Below are positions 42,901-55,122 of a DNA stretch of 64,000 bases, piece by piece. The position numbers and the translations under genes were made by a program. The notes beneath the pieces are model-generated. The model was not told the origin of the DNA. It ran no database searches and worked only from the letters and a program-made list of their open reading frames with translations. This DNA is from Bordetella sp. H567 (GTDB lineage: Bacteria; Pseudomonadota; Gammaproteobacteria; Burkholderiales; Burkholderiaceae_B), in NCBI RefSeq assembly GCF_001704295.1, contig NZ_CP012334.1, positions 3,236,084 to 3,300,083 on the forward strand. Direction: 5' to 3'. How positions within the stretch are numbered: the first letter of the stretch is position 1; each line of letters begins with the position of its first letter.

Positions 42901-43352
42901 GTTTTGAACTGTGCGAGGCGACGCCGGTGCCGGGCAAGGAAGAGTACCTGGATTCGGAAAAGTACCAGATCCGCATCTGGGACCACGGCAGGCCAGGCAA
43001 CATCGTGCGCGAGATCACGCTGCTGAACGCGATACGGCGCGCCAATCCCGCGCTGCACAGCCATTTGGGCCTGCGCTTTCACACCGCGTACAACGACAAC
43101 GTGCTGTTCTTTTCCAAGGCCACGCCCGAACGCGACAACGTCGTGCTGGTGGCGATCAGCCTGGATCCCTTCAACCCGCAAACGGCCACGGTGGAGATCC
43201 CCCTGTGGGAATTCGGCCTGCCCGACCACGGCACGCTTTATGCCGACGATCTCATCGACGGTAGCAGCCAGTCGTGGCAGGGCAAGCAGCAGTCCATTTA
43301 TCTGCATCCGGGGCAGCCCTACCGGATCTGGCGGGTCGCGGGCATGGCCTAG
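39909..43352 (+). CDS. glgE: GlgE maltosyltransferase with an extra N-terminal GH13-like domain
   Basis: 1147 residues from ATG 39909; in-frame upstream codons (39768-39908) are not protein-like. Residues about 475-1147 form a complete GlgE (alpha-1,4-glucan:maltose-1-phosphate maltosyltransferase, GH13_3): an N-domain (ERVTPTVDDGAFPVKRVVDE...), SSWYEIFPRS, FPPIHPIGR, the nucleophile D878 in FRVDNPHTKP and the acid/base E907 in LSEAFTRPKM. The first 475 residues resemble another GH13 barrel (LALMVDLVVDRVA; WTPGLDPAQVV; LPWWDYRG). There the region-II nucleophile is replaced by M167 (GFRCMSPHRL), so it is probably non-catalytic. GlgE adds maltosyl units from maltose-1-phosphate made by the next gene. 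Confidence 0.92.
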   Translation: MRIYYVHPVLAGPLSNHAAGRWPAICARARALGFDTVMIAPPWAPDPAGNPYVPADPGRLNPALGELALDEALATLSSLCGKHRLALMVDLVVDRVAANGPMAQAHPDWYAAPEGVDALRDPRKPLEDRHALPLRRDDGRAPEGLVADWVERLGLWVQNGVAGFRCMSPHRLDAAEWRDLMEGVRAVRPDCRFLAWTPGLDPAQVVALGGAGFDGVFSSLPWWDYRGPWLVEEYARLRAVAPVIAAAEAPYARRVAAWHGDSTGRYLNATRAVWTAAVVGDGGILVPMGFEDGAVEPLELHGGNADVDGWYGGAAVQEGEAPGRSGKRRDSDSPQMESVHPPLHGDVACVNQWLVRTGEAAGPLHSLLGPLSPVTALFRGDGRPYALTGNSRAPARLVVLNPDDHRDAPIDWEMLNSRLPDNYARLDTWEADQPAQELPDRLGPGAVVRLGASRLAPVRVPASDEGRTSVTAAMRAPRVAIERVTPTVDDGAFPVKRVVDEPVSVQADVFMDGHDHIAVALLWRAADEREWRREPMALLNNDRWEGRFVPRRNGRHYFVIQAWADTWHSFTEGYTKKHQAGVDLALETAEGRQAIAGALERLPAESAAAAVLQHALRVLGHEPEGNKPRRGRRKTDAPPPVFASPTPEQVAVLLSEETTQAMRQADARPFEHTTPVEYGVTVDRPAARFSSWYEIFPRSQTDDPRRHGTFDDVIRELPRIRGMGFDTLYFPPIHPIGRRNRKGRNNTLRPEPGDPGSPYAIGAEEGGHDALHPQLGTLADFKRLVDAAHQHELEIALDFAIQCSPDHPWLKEHPEWFDWRPDGSLKYAENPPKKYEDIVNVDFYGAQAGASRQASLWRALRDVVLFWVAHGVRVFRVDNPHTKPLNFWQWMIADVQSRHPETIFLSEAFTRPKMMYRLAKVGFTQSYTYFTWRDAKHELAEYLTELNATPPADFFRPHFFVNTPDINPRFLQASGRGGFLIRAALAATLSGLWGVYNGFELCEATPVPGKEEYLDSEKYQIRIWDHGRPGNIVREITLLNAIRRANPALHSHLGLRFHTAYNDNVLFFSKATPERDNVVLVAISLDPFNPQTATVEIPLWEFGLPDHGTLYADDLIDGSSQSWQGKQQSIYLHPGQPYRIWRVAGMA

Positions 43353-43393
43353 ATACCCGTGAACACAACAGAGACCTATAAGCGAAGCTAACC

Positions 43394-46300
43394 ATGGCCG
43401 AAGACAGCACCGTCAACACTCCCGACCGCGATGATCCGCTCTGGTACAAGGATGCGGTCATCTATCAGTTGCATATCAAGTCTTTCTTCGATGCCAACAA
43501 CGATGGTGTCGGCGATTTCGCCGGGCTGATCGAAAAGCTGGACTACATCTCGCAGCTTGGCGTCAACACCATCTGGCTGTTGCCCTTCTACCCGTCGCCG
43601 CGGCGTGACGACGGCTACGACATCGCCGACTATCGCGGCGTGCATCCGGACTACGGCGCCCTGCCCGACGTGCGCAAGTTCATCCGAGCCGCGCATGCGC
43701 GCGGCCTGCGCGTCATCACCGAACTCGTGGTGAACCACACGTCGGATCAGCATCCGTGGTTCCAGCGGGCGCGGCGGGCCAAACCCGGTTCGGCCGCGCG
43801 CAATTACTACGTATGGTCGGACAACGACCAGGCCTACGCCGGCACCCGCATCATTTTCCTGGATACGGAAAAATCCAACTGGACTTGGGACCCGGTGGCT
43901 GGCGCGTACTTCTGGCATCGCTTCTATTCGCACCAGCCCGACCTGAACTACGACAACCCTCAGGTGCTCAGGGAAGTGCTGGCGGTGATGCGCTATTGGC
44001 TGGACATGGGCGTGGACGGGCTGCGCCTGGACGCGGTGCCCTACCTGGTCGAACGCGAAGGCACGAACAACGAGAACCTGCCGGAAACACACGCGGTGCT
44101 CAAGACCATCCGCGCGCAGCTGGACGCGGAATACTCGGGGCGCCTGCTGCTGGCCGAAGCCAACCAGTGGCCCGAGGACGCGCAGGAATACTTCGGCAAG
44201 GGCGATGAATGCCATATGTCCTTCCACTTCCCGCTGATGCCGCGCATGTACATGGCCATCGCGCGGGAAGACCGCTTTCCCATCACGGACATCATGCGGC
44301 AGACGCCGGATATTCCGGACAACTGCCAATGGGCCATCTTCCTGCGCAATCACGATGAACTGACGCTGGAAATGGTGACCAGCAGCGAACGGGACTACCT
44401 ATGGGACGTGTACGCGGCCGATCGCCGCGCGCGCTTGAACCTGGGCATCCGACGCCGCCTGGCACCGCTGATGGAACGCGACCGCCGCCGCATCGAGCTG
44501 ATGAACAGCCTGCTGTTCTCCATGCCGGGCACGCCGGTCATCTATTACGGCGACGAACTGGGCATGGGCGATAACGTGCACCTGGGCGACCGCGACGGCG
44601 TGCGTACGCCCATGCAATGGTCGCCCGACCGCAACGGCGGCTTTTCGCGCGCCGATCCGGAACGGCTACCCCTGCCCGCGCTGATGGGACCGCTGTACGG
44701 CTACGAAGCCGTCAATGTCGAGGCGCAGCAGCGCGATCCGCATTCGCTGCTGAATTGGACGCGCCGCATGTTGGCCACGCGCCGCCAGACCCGCGCCTTC
44801 GGCCGCGGCACGCTGCGCTTCCTGTTCCCGGGCAACCGCAAGATCCTGGCTTACCTGCGCGAGTACGAAGACACCACCATCCTGTGCGTGGCCAACCTGT
44901 CGCGCGCGCCGCAGCCCGTGGAGCTGGACCTGTCCACCCTTAACGGGCGCGTGCCGGTGGAGCTCTTGGGCGGCACGCCCTTCCCCGCCATCGGGGAACT
45001 GCCCTATCTGCTGACCCTGCCTCCCTACGGTTTCTACTGGTTTGAACTGAGCGCGGTGGCCGCACCGCCGTCCTGGCACGCCACGCATCCGGAACAGATG
45101 CCGGAGTACTACACCCTGGTGCTGCGCGGGCGCACGGGCTACGAGTTGACCGAAGGCGCGGTGCGCTCGCTGCGCCAGGACGTGCTGCCGCTGTACCTGA
45201 CGCGCCAGCGCTGGTTCCCCAAGGACCGCAAGGTCAACTTCGCGCAGGCCGCCTACGCCGTGCAGTTGAAGGACACGAAATACGAATGCTTCATCGCCGA
45301 ACTGGAGATGGACTTCGACGGCAAGCCCGCCCGCTTCCTGCTGCCCGTGGCCTTGATCTGGAGCGAAACGCTGCCGCCCATGGCGCAGCAGTATGCGCTG
45401 GCCCGCGTGCGGCGCGCGGCCGAAATGGGGATGCTGACCGACGCCTATACGCTGCCTTCTTTCGTCCACGCGCTGGTGCGCGGACTACAGCAGCGGCTGG
45501 AATTGCCGGTGCCGCGCGCCCATCCGCCCTGCGTGCTGCACTTCCGTGGCGAACCCGGGCTGGACGAACTGGACCTGGCCGAGGACGCCGAAGTGACGTG
45601 GTTCACAGGCGAACAGTCCAACAGCTCCATGACCATCGGCGGCATGGCGATGCTCAAGCTGATCCGCCATGTCGTCCCCGGCGTGCATCCCGAAGCCGAG
45701 ATGACGCGCCGGCTCACGCAGGCCGGCTACGCCAACAGCGCGCAGCTGCTGGGCGAGATCGTGCGCGTCGACGAGGACGGCAGGCCGCACACGCTGGCCC
45801 TGATGCATACCGTCATCACCAACCAGGGCGACGCCTGGGCCTGGACGCTGGAATACCTGAAGCGAACGCTGGAGGCCGCCGCCCTGACCGCGGAAAGCGT
45901 CGAAGACTACGACGAGGACCTAAAGGGCTACACCGCCTTCGCCTGCGCCATCGGCCGGCGTCTGGGCGAACTGCACGCGACCCTGGCCCAGCCTACCGAC
46001 GACCCCGCGTTCGCCCCGCACAAGGCCACCGCCGCGGACGCCCGCAAGCGCGCCGCCGATGTCATCGCGATGCTGGACCGCGGCCTGAAGCTGTTGAAGG
46101 ACAACATCGGCCGCCTGGAATCCGCCTGCGCCACCAAGGCGGAGGGCCTGGTCGCGCAGCGCGACGAACTGGTGGACGCCATCAAAACACTGGCGCAGCA
46201 TGAGATCGGCACGCTGCATATCCGCATCCACGGCGACTTCCACCTGGGCCAGGTGCTGGTGGCGCAAAGCGACGCCTACATTATCGACTTCGAGGGTGAA

Positions 46301-46738
46301 CCGGCACGCACGCTGGAAGAACGCCGCGCCAAGAGCAGCGCGGCCCGCGACGTCGCGGGCCTGCTGCGCTCCTTCGACTACGCGGCCGCGACTGTTGCCA
46401 ACGGCTTTGGCGATGTGGAGGCCGCCGGCACGGAGGTACAGCCGGCCGAGACCGTGTTGCGCCATCGCCGCCGCGACCTGATCGTGCGCTTCCGCGATAT
46501 CGCCGACAAAGCCTTCCTGTCCGCGTATCACGAGATCGCGCGCAACGCCGAGCCGCGCTGGATGGACGAAAGCCAGGAAGACGCGTTGATCGACCTGGCC
46601 CTGATCGAAAAAGCAGCCTACGAAATCGCCTATGAGGCAGCGCATCGGCCGGACTGGGTCAGCATCCCGCTGAACGGCCTGTACGCGCTGGCCAACCGCC
46701 TGCTGTCGACCGAAACCGCCTCCGGGCCCGCTGAATAG
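43394..46738 (+). CDS. treS: Trehalose synthase-maltokinase fusion
   Basis: 1114-residue bifunctional enzyme. Residues 1-550 are TreS (GH13_16), which interconverts trehalose and maltose: [20 protein letters not shown], nucleophile D213 ([10 protein letters not shown]), acid/base E255 ([10 protein letters not shown]) and D321 ([10 protein letters not shown]). Residues about 570-1114 are maltokinase (Mak/Pep2), which phosphorylates maltose with [18 protein letters not shown], the catalytic D948 in [11 protein letters not shown] and the metal-binding Asp in YIIDFEGEP. The fusion channels trehalose to maltose-1-phosphate, the GlgE donor. It lies 41 bases after glgE and 13 bases before glgB. Confidence 0.96.
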   Translation: MAEDSTVNTPDRDDPLWYKDAVIYQLHIKSFFDANNDGVGDFAGLIEKLDYISQLGVNTIWLLPFYPSPRRDDGYDIADYRGVHPDYGALPDVRKFIRAAHARGLRVITELVVNHTSDQHPWFQRARRAKPGSAARNYYVWSDNDQAYAGTRIIFLDTEKSNWTWDPVAGAYFWHRFYSHQPDLNYDNPQVLREVLAVMRYWLDMGVDGLRLDAVPYLVEREGTNNENLPETHAVLKTIRAQLDAEYSGRLLLAEANQWPEDAQEYFGKGDECHMSFHFPLMPRMYMAIAREDRFPITDIMRQTPDIPDNCQWAIFLRNHDELTLEMVTSSERDYLWDVYAADRRARLNLGIRRRLAPLMERDRRRIELMNSLLFSMPGTPVIYYGDELGMGDNVHLGDRDGVRTPMQWSPDRNGGFSRADPERLPLPALMGPLYGYEAVNVEAQQRDPHSLLNWTRRMLATRRQTRAFGRGTLRFLFPGNRKILAYLREYEDTTILCVANLSRAPQPVELDLSTLNGRVPVELLGGTPFPAIGELPYLLTLPPYGFYWFELSAVAAPPSWHATHPEQMPEYYTLVLRGRTGYELTEGAVRSLRQDVLPLYLTRQRWFPKDRKVNFAQAAYAVQLKDTKYECFIAELEMDFDGKPARFLLPVALIWSETLPPMAQQYALARVRRAAEMGMLTDAYTLPSFVHALVRGLQQRLELPVPRAHPPCVLHFRGEPGLDELDLAEDAEVTWFTGEQSNSSMTIGGMAMLKLIRHVVPGVHPEAEMTRRLTQAGYANSAQLLGEIVRVDEDGRPHTLALMHTVITNQGDAWAWTLEYLKRTLEAAALTAESVEDYDEDLKGYTAFACAIGRRLGELHATLAQPTDDPAFAPHKATAADARKRAADVIAMLDRGLKLLKDNIGRLESACATKAEGLVAQRDELVDAIKTLAQHEIGTLHIRIHGDFHLGQVLVAQSDAYIIDFEGEPARTLEERRAKSSAARDVAGLLRSFDYAAATVANGFGDVEAAGTEVQPAETVLRHRRRDLIVRFRDIADKAFLSAYHEIARNAEPRWMDESQEDALIDLALIEKAAYEIAYEAAHRPDWVSIPLNGLYALANRLLSTETASGPAE

Positions 46739-46751
46739 GAATACCGGCTTT

Positions 46752-48965
46752 ATGACGCCCGCCTCTACCTTCGCCACGCCTCCCGACGCCTTGCACGGGG
46801 ATATCGATGACTTGCTCACGGGCCGGCACGTCGACCCCTTCCGCATACTGGGCGCGCACCGGGACGGCGACCGCACGGTGGTCCGTGTCTTCGCGCCCAA
46901 CGCGCGCCGGGTCAGCCTGGTGCGCCCCGGCACGGACGGCGCCACCGAACTGCAACACCTCCGCAACGGCTTCTACATGGTCCAGGCCGGCGACCTGCCG
47001 GTGGGCCAGCCCGGCGCCTATCGCCTGCGCGTCGACTGGGGCGGCCTGGAACAGGAAACGGAAGACCCCTACGCCTTCGGGCCCTTGCTGGGCGACCTGG
47101 ACCTGTACCTGATCGGCGAAGGGCGCCATGAATCCTTGGCCGATTGCCTGGGATCGCATGTCACCACCGCGCAGGGCGTGCAAGGCGTGCGCTTCGCGGT
47201 ATGGGCGCCGAACGCGCGGCGGGTCTCCGTGGTAGGCGACTTCAATTCCTGGGACGGTCGCCGCCATCCCATGCGCTTGCGTCACAGCGTGGGCGTGTGG
47301 GAATTGTTCATCCCCCGGCTGCAGGCCGGCGAGCGCTACAAGTACGAAATCATCGGCGCCAGCGGCGAGCTGCTGCCGTTGAAGGCGGACCCCTTGGCGC
47401 GCCAGACGGAAATGCCCCCCGCCACGGCATCGGTGGTCCCGCCGCCCGGCGACTTCACCTGGACCGACGGCGAATGGATGGCCAACCGCGCGGCACGGCA
47501 GGCGCCGGACGCGCCGATCTCGGTCTATGAGGTGCATGCGGGATCCTGGCTGCCGCGCGGCGGCGAGGCCCAAGGCAGCATCTGGGAACAGCTGGGGGAC
47601 CGCCTGGTGCCCTATGCCAGAGACATGGGCTTCACGCACCTGGAATTGCTGCCCATCATGGAGCACCCCTTCGGCGGATCCTGGGGCTATCAGCCCTTGG
47701 GCGTCTTCGCGCCGACCGCCCGCTATGGCACGCCGGCCGACTTCGCGCGCTTCATCGACCGCTGCCATGCGGCGGGGCTGGGGGTCATCCTGGACTGGGT
47801 GCCTGCCCACTTCCCCACCGACACCCATGGCCTGGTGCAGTTCGACGGGACGGCGCTGTACGAATACAGCGACCCGCGCGAAGGCTTCCATCCCGACTGG
47901 AACACGCTGATCTACAACCTGGGCCGTACCGAGGTACGGAACTTCATGGTGGCCAGCGCCCTGGAATGGGTGCGCCGCTACCACGTGGACGCGCTGCGCG
48001 TGGACGCGGTGGCCTCCATGCTGTATCGCGACTACAGCCGTACCGCCGGCCAGTGGATACCCAACCGCTACGGAGGCCGCGAGAACCTGGAGGCAGTCGA
48101 ATTCCTGCGCGACATGAACGCCACCGTCGCCAAGTTGTGCCCCGGCGCCGTCACGGTGGCCGAGGAATCGACCGCCTGGCCCGGCGTAACGGCGCGTACC
48201 GAAGATGGCGGCCTGGGCTTTACCTACAAGTGGAACATGGGCTGGATGCACGACACGCTGCGCTACATGCATCACGAAGCCGTACACCGCAGGTATCACC
48301 ATAACGACATGACCTTCGGCATGGTGTACGCCTATTCCGAGCGCTTCATCCTGCCCTTGTCGCACGACGAAGTCGTGCATGGGAAGGGATCACTGCTGAA
48401 CAAGATGCCCGGGGACCGCTGGCAGCGCTTCGCCAACCTGCGCGCCTATTTCGGCTTCATGTGGACGCATCCCGGGCGCAAGCTGTTGTTCATGGGCGGC
48501 GAGATCGCCCAGGAGCGGGAATGGAACCACGATGCCAGCATCGACTGGCCCGCGCTGGACGACGGCCTGCACCGGGGGGTGCAACAGCTGGTGCGGGACC
48601 TGAATCGCCTGTATCGCGAACTGCCGGCCTTGCACCGGCACGACGGCGATCCCAGCGGTTTCAACTGGGTGGTGGGCGACGACATCGGCAACAGCGTCTT
48701 CGCCTACATGCGCAAGGACGGCGACCGGCACGTGCTGGCCGTCAGCAACTTCACGCCGGTGCCGCGCCACGACTATCGCATCGGCGTTCCGCATCCGGGC
48801 TGGTGGCGCGAGCGGCTGAACAGCGACGCCGCGGACTACGGCGGATCCGGGGTCGGCAATGGCGGCGGCCGCCATACCGACGATGTGGGCGCGCATGGAC
48901 AGCCGCAATCGCTGTCCCTGACCCTGCCCCCCTTGGCGACGGTGATATTCGAACACGAAGGATAG
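46752..48965 (+). CDS. glgB: 1,4-alpha-glucan branching enzyme
   Basis: 737-residue GH13 enzyme that makes alpha-1,6 branches. Two N-terminal beta domains (N1 about 15-110, CBM48 about 130-220, with [23 protein letters not shown]) precede the barrel, which starts at YEVHAGSW. Catalytic residues are D418 in [11 protein letters not shown] and E471 in VAEESTAW, spaced exactly as in the E. coli enzyme, with the late [14 protein letters not shown] motif. It acts with glgA and glgE to give branched glycogen. Seven bases separate it from glgX. Confidence 0.97.
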   Translation: MTPASTFATPPDALHGDIDDLLTGRHVDPFRILGAHRDGDRTVVRVFAPNARRVSLVRPGTDGATELQHLRNGFYMVQAGDLPVGQPGAYRLRVDWGGLEQETEDPYAFGPLLGDLDLYLIGEGRHESLADCLGSHVTTAQGVQGVRFAVWAPNARRVSVVGDFNSWDGRRHPMRLRHSVGVWELFIPRLQAGERYKYEIIGASGELLPLKADPLARQTEMPPATASVVPPPGDFTWTDGEWMANRAARQAPDAPISVYEVHAGSWLPRGGEAQGSIWEQLGDRLVPYARDMGFTHLELLPIMEHPFGGSWGYQPLGVFAPTARYGTPADFARFIDRCHAAGLGVILDWVPAHFPTDTHGLVQFDGTALYEYSDPREGFHPDWNTLIYNLGRTEVRNFMVASALEWVRRYHVDALRVDAVASMLYRDYSRTAGQWIPNRYGGRENLEAVEFLRDMNATVAKLCPGAVTVAEESTAWPGVTARTEDGGLGFTYKWNMGWMHDTLRYMHHEAVHRRYHHNDMTFGMVYAYSERFILPLSHDEVVHGKGSLLNKMPGDRWQRFANLRAYFGFMWTHPGRKLLFMGGEIAQEREWNHDASIDWPALDDGLHRGVQQLVRDLNRLYRELPALHRHDGDPSGFNWVVGDDIGNSVFAYMRKDGDRHVLAVSNFTPVPRHDYRIGVPHPGWWRERLNSDAADYGGSGVGNGGGRHTDDVGAHGQPQSLSLTLPPLATVIFEHEG

Positions 48966-48972
48966 ACCGCCC

Positions 48973-51077
<2,105 letters not shown>

Positions 51078-51081
<4 letters not shown>

Positions 51082-52916
51082 CTAGCACTAACCCATCCGC
51101 AGAGCCGGAGAAACCCTCCGGCGAAGGGGCCGGCGCGGGGTTCCAGCCCTGCTTCGGCGCCTGGCACCTGCCCAGCGGGCTGACGCGGTTCCGCATCTGG
51201 GCTCCCAACGCCGAGCAAGGCGTTACGCTGGAAATCGCCGGCCGCGATCCGCTGCCGATGACGGCGGTCAGCGACGGCTTCCACGAAATCCAGACACCTT
51301 GCCCACCGGGTACGCGATATCGCTATCGCGTATCGCCGTCGCTCAGCGTCCCCGACCCGGCGTCGCGCCTGCAGGCGGGCGACGTGCACGACGACAGCGT
51401 CGTCACCGCGCCCGACGCCTATCCCTGGTGCAACACCAGCTGGCGTGGGCGCCCGTGGCACGAAACGGTGCTCTACGAACTGCACGCCGGCCTGGCGGGC
51501 GGCTACGCCGGCATCGAAAAGCGCCTGCCCGCGCTGGCCGAACTGGGCGTCACCGCGATCGAACTGATGCCCATCGCCGACTTTCCCGGGCCGCGCAACT
51601 GGGGCTACGACGGCGTGCTGCCCTATGCGCCGGACTGCGCCTATGGCACGCCGGACGAACTCAAGCGCATGATCGATACCGCGCACGGGCTGGGCCTGAT
51701 GGTATTCCTGGACGTGGTCTACAACCACTTCGGGCCGGACGGCAACTACCTGTCGGCTTATGCGAGCGACTTCTTCCGCACCGATCTGCATACGCCCTGG
51801 GGCGTGGCCATCGATTTCCGCCGCCGCGCCGTGCGCCAGTTCTTCGCGGAGAACGCGCTGTACTGGCTCAGCGAATACCGCTTCGACGGCCTGCGCCTGG
51901 ATGCGGTCCACGCCATCCGCGATACGGGCTGGCTGGAGGAAATGGCCGGCTTCGTGCGCACGCACCTGCCCGCCGACCGCCTGGTGCATCTGGTTCTGGA
52001 GAACGACGACAACCAGGTGCATCCGCTGGAACACGGCTACCAGGCGCAATGGAACGACGACGGCCACCACGTGCTGCACCAGCTGCTGACCGGCGAAAGC
52101 GAAGGCTATTACGGCGACTATGCCGTGCATCCCGCGCAGCGCCTGACGCGCGCCTTGACGGACGGCTTCATTTACCAGGGAGAAGCGTCCCCGCATCGCG
52201 GCGGCGTACGGCGCGGCGAACCCAGTGCGCACCTGCCGCCTACTTCCTTCGTGCTGTTCCTGCAGAACCATGACCAGATCGGCAACCGGGCCATGGGCGA
52301 ACGCCTGATCACGTTGCTGCGCAACGATACGCGGCCTTTGCGCGCCGCGGTCGCGCTGCTGCTGCTGGCGCCGCAGATTCCCTTGATCTACATGGGCGAG
52401 GAGCGCGGGGCCACGGCCCCTTTCCTGTACTTCACCAGCCATACCGATCCCCAGCTGGCGCAGGCGGTGCGCGACGGCCGGCGCAAGGAGTTCGAGCATT
52501 TCCGCGCCTTCGCCCATGCCGAGACGCGCGACCGCATCCCGGACCCGAACGACCCGGAAACCTATGCCCGTTCCGACCCTTACCAGGAACCCACGGATCC
52601 GGACTGGCTGGACTACTACCAGGTGCTGCTGCAGCTGCGCCAGCGCATGATCGTGCCGCGGCTGGACGGCGCCCATTCGCTGGGCGCCCATGTGCTGGGG
52701 CTGCGCGCGGCGGTGGCGCAATGGCTGCTGGGCGACGGAGCCGTGCTGTCGGTCTACGTGAACCTGGCATCGGTGGACCTGCGGCCCGATTGGTTGCAGG
52801 AAGACCGCGGCGAGGAAGTACTGCTGTTTGAAAGCGAGACGGGCGCGGGACGCGCGCTGTACGATGGCTTGCTGCAGCACGGCACCACGGTGGCGTTGTT
52901 GAAGGAATTGGCATGA
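51078..52916 (+). CDS. treZ: Malto-oligosyltrehalose trehalohydrolase
   Basis: 612 residues from ATG 51078, overlapping the glgX stop; the in-frame extension upstream lies inside glgX and is discarded. The enzyme releases free trehalose from maltooligosyl-trehalose made by TreY. An N-terminal beta domain (TRFRIWAPNAEQGVTLEIAG) precedes the barrel with YELHAGLAGGYAGIEKRLP, LMPIADFPGPRNWGYDGVLPYAP, nucleophile D275 (LRLDAVHAI), acid/base E308 (LVLENDDNQ) and FLQNHDQIGNR with the third Asp. Family length and motif order are normal. Confidence 0.96.
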
Positions 52917-52989
52917 GCGCGCCCGCGCGGCCGCCCGGAGGGCGCGCTCTCCACGGGGACGATGTCGCGCAGCGACAGGAGGGTAGACA

Positions 52990-55122
52990 GTGAACAGCCA
53001 CGCTATTCCGGAAGACGAACGTCAGGCCCTGGCGATGCTGGCGGAACGCGCAGGCATCGCCGTGCACTGGACCGACGCGCGCGGCCGGCCGCAGCGGGTA
53101 GGCGACGACGCCGTGCGCGCGCTGCTGAAGGCGCTGGAACTGCCCGCCGGCAGCGTCGCGCAGATCCGCGACAGCATTGAACAGCTGGCGCATGAGGGCG
53201 ACGAGCACGACGGTTTCCTGGTCGCGGACGTGGGCGCGCCCATCACCCTGCACGGCGTGCGCGACATGCGTTTCGAACTGATCGACGAAGCGGGACAAGC
53301 GCGCGACGTCACGGCGCACGGCATGGACGACAGCATCGCCCACCTGCCGGCCGTGGATACCCCCGGCTATTACCGTCTGCGCGGTGATGGACGCGAATGG
53401 AGCCTGGCGGTCGCGCCGCGGCATTGCCCCAGTGTGGGCGAAATCATGGAAAACGCGACGCCGCGCACCTGGGGGGTGGCCGTGCAGCTGTACAGCCTGC
53501 GCCGCGCGCACGACGCCAGGCCGGCGCGCGCCGCGGGGCTGGGCGACTTCACCGCGCTGGCGCAGCTGGCAGGCGCGGCCGCGGCGCGCGGCGCACAGGC
53601 CATCGCCATCAGCCCCGTGCACGCCATGTTCGCCGCCGATCCCGGCCGCTACAGCCCTTATGCCCCGTCCAGCCGCCTGTTCCTGAACAGCCTGTACGCC
53701 GATCCCTGCCAGTTGTTGGGCGAAGCCGCCGTCGGCGCGGCGCTGAACGCCCTGGGCCTGGGCGATGAAATCATGCGCCTGGACGACCTCCCCCTGATCG
53801 ACTGGCCCGCCGTGGCGCGCCTGCGCATGAAGCTGATGCGCAGGCTCTACGATGAATTCCGGGTCGACGGCAGCCCGGCGCTGCACGCCGATTTCGATGC
53901 CTTCCGCATGGCGGGCGGCGAACCGCTGGAAAGCCATGCACGCTTCGAAGCGCTGCACGCGCGCCATCTGCCGCCGCTGGGCGACGCCACGGACTGGCGC
54001 GACTGGCCCACCGATCTGCGCGATCCCTCGGGACCGGGCGTCAGGGCCTGGGCCCATGCGCACGACAAGGACGTCGCGTACCACGTTTTCCTGCAGTGGC
54101 TGGCCGCACGTGGCCTGGAGCAGGCGCAGCGCGCCGCGCGCGAGGCCGGCATGGCGATCGGCCTGATCAGCGACCTGGCGGTGGGTACCGATCCGGGCGG
54201 CAGCCATGCCTGGAGCCGGCAGGCCGATATCCTGGCTGACGTGTCGCCCGGCGCGCCCCCGGATCTCTACAACCCGCTGGGCCAGAGCTGGGGCCTGACC
54301 GCGTTTTCGCCCCGGTCCTTGCGGCGCAGCGGCTACGCCGCCTTTCGCGAAATGCTGCACGCGTCGCTGGCTTATACCGGCGGCGTGCGCGTGGACCATG
54401 TCCTGGGCCTGGCGCGCATGTGGCTGGTGCCGCGCGACGCCTCGGCCAAGGAAGGCGCCTACCTGCGCTACCCGCTGGACGACATGCTGCGGCTGGTCGC
54501 CCTGGAAGCCTGGCGCCACCGCGCCATCGTCGTCGGCGAGAACCTGGGCACCGTGCCGGAGGGTTTCAACGATCGCATCGAGCGCGCCGGCATGCTGGGC
54601 ATGAACGTCCTTTGGTTCCAGCGCGAAGGCTGGAGCGATCCCACCCCCTTCCAGCCGCCTTCCTCCTGGTCGCCGTCGTCCATCGCGCTAACCACGACGC
54701 ACGACCTGCCGACCGTGGCGGGCTGGTGGACCGGTACCGACATCGGCTGGCGCGCGCGCCTGCACTTGTTGGGCGAGGACGAAAACGAGGACGGCATGCA
54801 CCAGCAGCGGGCCCGCGATCGGGGCGCGCTGTGGCATGCGATGCGCCAGGCCGGTTGCGTGGCTCATGATGCGCCGCACGAGCCGCCGCAGGAGGCGCCC
54901 ATCGAGGACGTCCTGCGCTTCGTCTCGCACACGCCCGCGCCGTTGATGCTGGTGCCCACGGAGGACCTGCTGGGCCTGAACGAACAGCCCAACCTGCCGG
55001 GCACCATAGACCAGCACCCCAATTGGCGCCGTCGACTGGGCGCGGACGCGGCCCGGTTGTTCGACGGCGAAGCCGTGCGCCGCCGCGCCGACGCGGTCGC
55101 CGATACCCGGAGCACCCCATGA
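52990..55122 (+). CDS. malQ: 4-alpha-glucanotransferase (amylomaltase)
   Basis: 710-residue GH77 enzyme that disproportionates maltodextrins. It starts at GTG 52990 with GGAGGG nine bases upstream. Residues 1-130 form the N-terminal extension common in proteobacterial MalQ, followed by TWGVAVQLYSLRR and YSPYAPSSRLFLNSLYADP. Catalytic residues are D469 (VRVDHVLGL) and E517 (VVGENLGTVPEGF), with the TTHDLPTVAGWW motif carrying the third Asp. The stop overlaps the treY start by four bases. In this cluster it would reshape glucan ends for TreY and recycle short maltodextrins. Confidence 0.95.
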   Translation: MNSHAIPEDERQALAMLAERAGIAVHWTDARGRPQRVGDDAVRALLKALELPAGSVAQIRDSIEQLAHEGDEHDGFLVADVGAPITLHGVRDMRFELIDEAGQARDVTAHGMDDSIAHLPAVDTPGYYRLRGDGREWSLAVAPRHCPSVGEIMENATPRTWGVAVQLYSLRRAHDARPARAAGLGDFTALAQLAGAAAARGAQAIAISPVHAMFAADPGRYSPYAPSSRLFLNSLYADPCQLLGEAAVGAALNALGLGDEIMRLDDLPLIDWPAVARLRMKLMRRLYDEFRVDGSPALHADFDAFRMAGGEPLESHARFEALHARHLPPLGDATDWRDWPTDLRDPSGPGVRAWAHAHDKDVAYHVFLQWLAARGLEQAQRAAREAGMAIGLISDLAVGTDPGGSHAWSRQADILADVSPGAPPDLYNPLGQSWGLTAFSPRSLRRSGYAAFREMLHASLAYTGGVRVDHVLGLARMWLVPRDASAKEGAYLRYPLDDMLRLVALEAWRHRAIVVGENLGTVPEGFNDRIERAGMLGMNVLWFQREGWSDPTPFQPPSSWSPSSIALTTTHDLPTVAGWWTGTDIGWRARLHLLGEDENEDGMHQQRARDRGALWHAMRQAGCVAHDAPHEPPQEAPIEDVLRFVSHTPAPLMLVPTEDLLGLNEQPNLPGTIDQHPNWRRRLGADAARLFDGEAVRRRADAVADTRSTP

